From contig NZ_CP106869.1 in assembly GCF_025665335.1 (NCBI RefSeq), forward strand, positions 1,266,501 to 1,330,500: DNA of 64,000 nucleotides, in the 5' to 3' direction. This document shows, piece by piece, positions 63,464 to 64,000 of this stretch; position 1 is the stretch's first letter; each line of letters begins with the position of its first letter. This DNA is from Xanthomonas sp. AM6. Lineage in GTDB: Bacteria > Pseudomonadota > Gammaproteobacteria > Xanthomonadales > Xanthomonadaceae. Below the pieces are notes generated by a model that saw only the letters and a list, made by a program, of their open reading frames with translations, did no database searches and was not told the origin of the DNA. A program made the position numbers and the translations under genes.

Positions 63464-64000
63464 ATGGACCGCATCATCGCCAGCAGCGCCACCCGCGAAG
63501 ACGACGCGGTCGAGGCCAGCATCCGACCCAAGCGGCTGGCCGACTACCTCGGCCAGCAGCCGGTGCGCGAGCAGCTGTCGATCTACATCGAGGCGGCCAA
63601 GGCGCGCGGCGAGGCGATGGACCATGTGCTGATCTTCGGCCCGCCGGGGCTGGGCAAGACCACGCTCAGCCACGTCATCGCCAACGAGCTGGGGGTCAAC
63701 CTGCGGGTGACCTCCGGCCCGGTGATCGAGAAGGCCGGCGACCTGGCGGCGCTGCTGACCAACCTGCAGCCGCACGACGTGCTGTTCGTGGACGAGATCC
63801 ACCGCCTGTCGCCGGTGGTCGAGGAAGTGCTGTACCCGGCGATGGAAGACTTCCAGATCGACATCATGATCGGCGAGGGCCCGGCCGCGCGCTCGATCAA
63901 GATCGACCTGCCGCCGTTCACCCTGATCGGCGCCACCACCCGGGCCGGGCTGCTGACCGCGCCGCTGCGCGACCGCTTCGGCATCGTGCAGCGCCTGGAG
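63464..64000 (+). CDS. ruvB: Holliday junction branch migration ATPase RuvB (3' end outside the window)
   Basis: AAA+ motor of the RuvAB complex; 179 residues are visible and the gene runs off the right edge. It starts [31 protein letters not shown]. Walker A is [10 protein letters not shown] (about 59-68), Walker B is [23 protein letters not shown] (about 107), and sensor 1 [22 protein letters not shown] is present. All match RuvB. No ribosome-binding site is seen: the space before the ATG is filled by repeat copy 5. kup separates it from ruvA. Confidence 0.95.
   Translation, partial: MDRIIASSATREDDAVEASIRPKRLADYLGQQPVREQLSIYIEAAKARGEAMDHVLIFGPPGLGKTTLSHVIANELGVNLRVTSGPVIEKAGDLAALLTNLQPHDVLFVDEIHRLSPVVEEVLYPAMEDFQIDIMIGEGPAARSIKIDLPPFTLIGATTRAGLLTAPLRDRFGIVQRLE

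Overview
The window is 64 kb of very GC-rich, densely coding chromosomal DNA. The organism is most likely a gamma-proteobacterium of the Xanthomonadaceae (Lysobacteraceae), probably Xanthomonas. This is inferred from GC content and codon use, the many TonB-dependent receptors, the yebC-ruvC-ruvA-kup-ruvB order, the otsB/GH15/otsA trehalose cluster and the ampR/class A beta-lactamase pair. No phage, insertion sequence, CRISPR array, tRNA or rRNA is visible. The DNA looks like core chromosome with strain-variable metabolic and transport genes.

Layout. 1-10 kb: the 5' end of a membrane signalling protein, a PQQ-dependent membrane glucose dehydrogenase, the leftward trehalose operon otsB-GH15-otsA and a TonB-dependent receptor. 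10-20 kb: a DUF3574 lipoprotein, an acetyltransferase, an NCS2-type permease, a GST, clpB with a candidate heat-shock promoter, an overlapping HAD phosphatase gene, and an O-acetylhomoserine sulfhydrylase-like enzyme. 19.3-20.4 kb: a sterol-desaturase-family pseudogene read in three frames. 20-30 kb: a PsiF protein, a divergent SDR/HxlR pair, a divergent AraC/MFS pair, an AraC-GyrI-like regulator, a YbaL-type cation/proton antiporter, and a MASE1 sensor-like protein converging on a small exported protein. 30-36 kb: two closely related TonB-dependent receptors on either side of a VOC protein; the receptor at 7.8-10.3 kb is a third relative. 36-49 kb: an ABC-F ATPase, small membrane proteins, a lipoprotein hydrolase, ampR/bla, an esterase-like hydrolase, a Tat-exported phospholipase C and its neighbouring TonB receptor. 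49-59 kb: FmdB zinc ribbon, a three-module DUF3011 exported protein, aspS plus an acetyltransferase, and an AraC regulator divergent from an RND pump/adaptor operon. 59-64 kb: yebC, ruvC, ruvA, kup and the start of ruvB.

The most unusual feature is a family of intergenic repeats built from a 7-nt unit (GGGATTC/GGGACTC), usually as two inverted arms around a spacer. Three of the five copies lie in the ruv cluster. One covers the start of ruvC: no canonical in-frame start codon remains near the conserved RuvC core, so RuvC is apparently translated with an N-terminal extension of about 57 residues encoded by the repeat. The other two abut the start regions of ruvA and ruvB. No clearly novel multi-gene defence or biosynthetic system was recognised.
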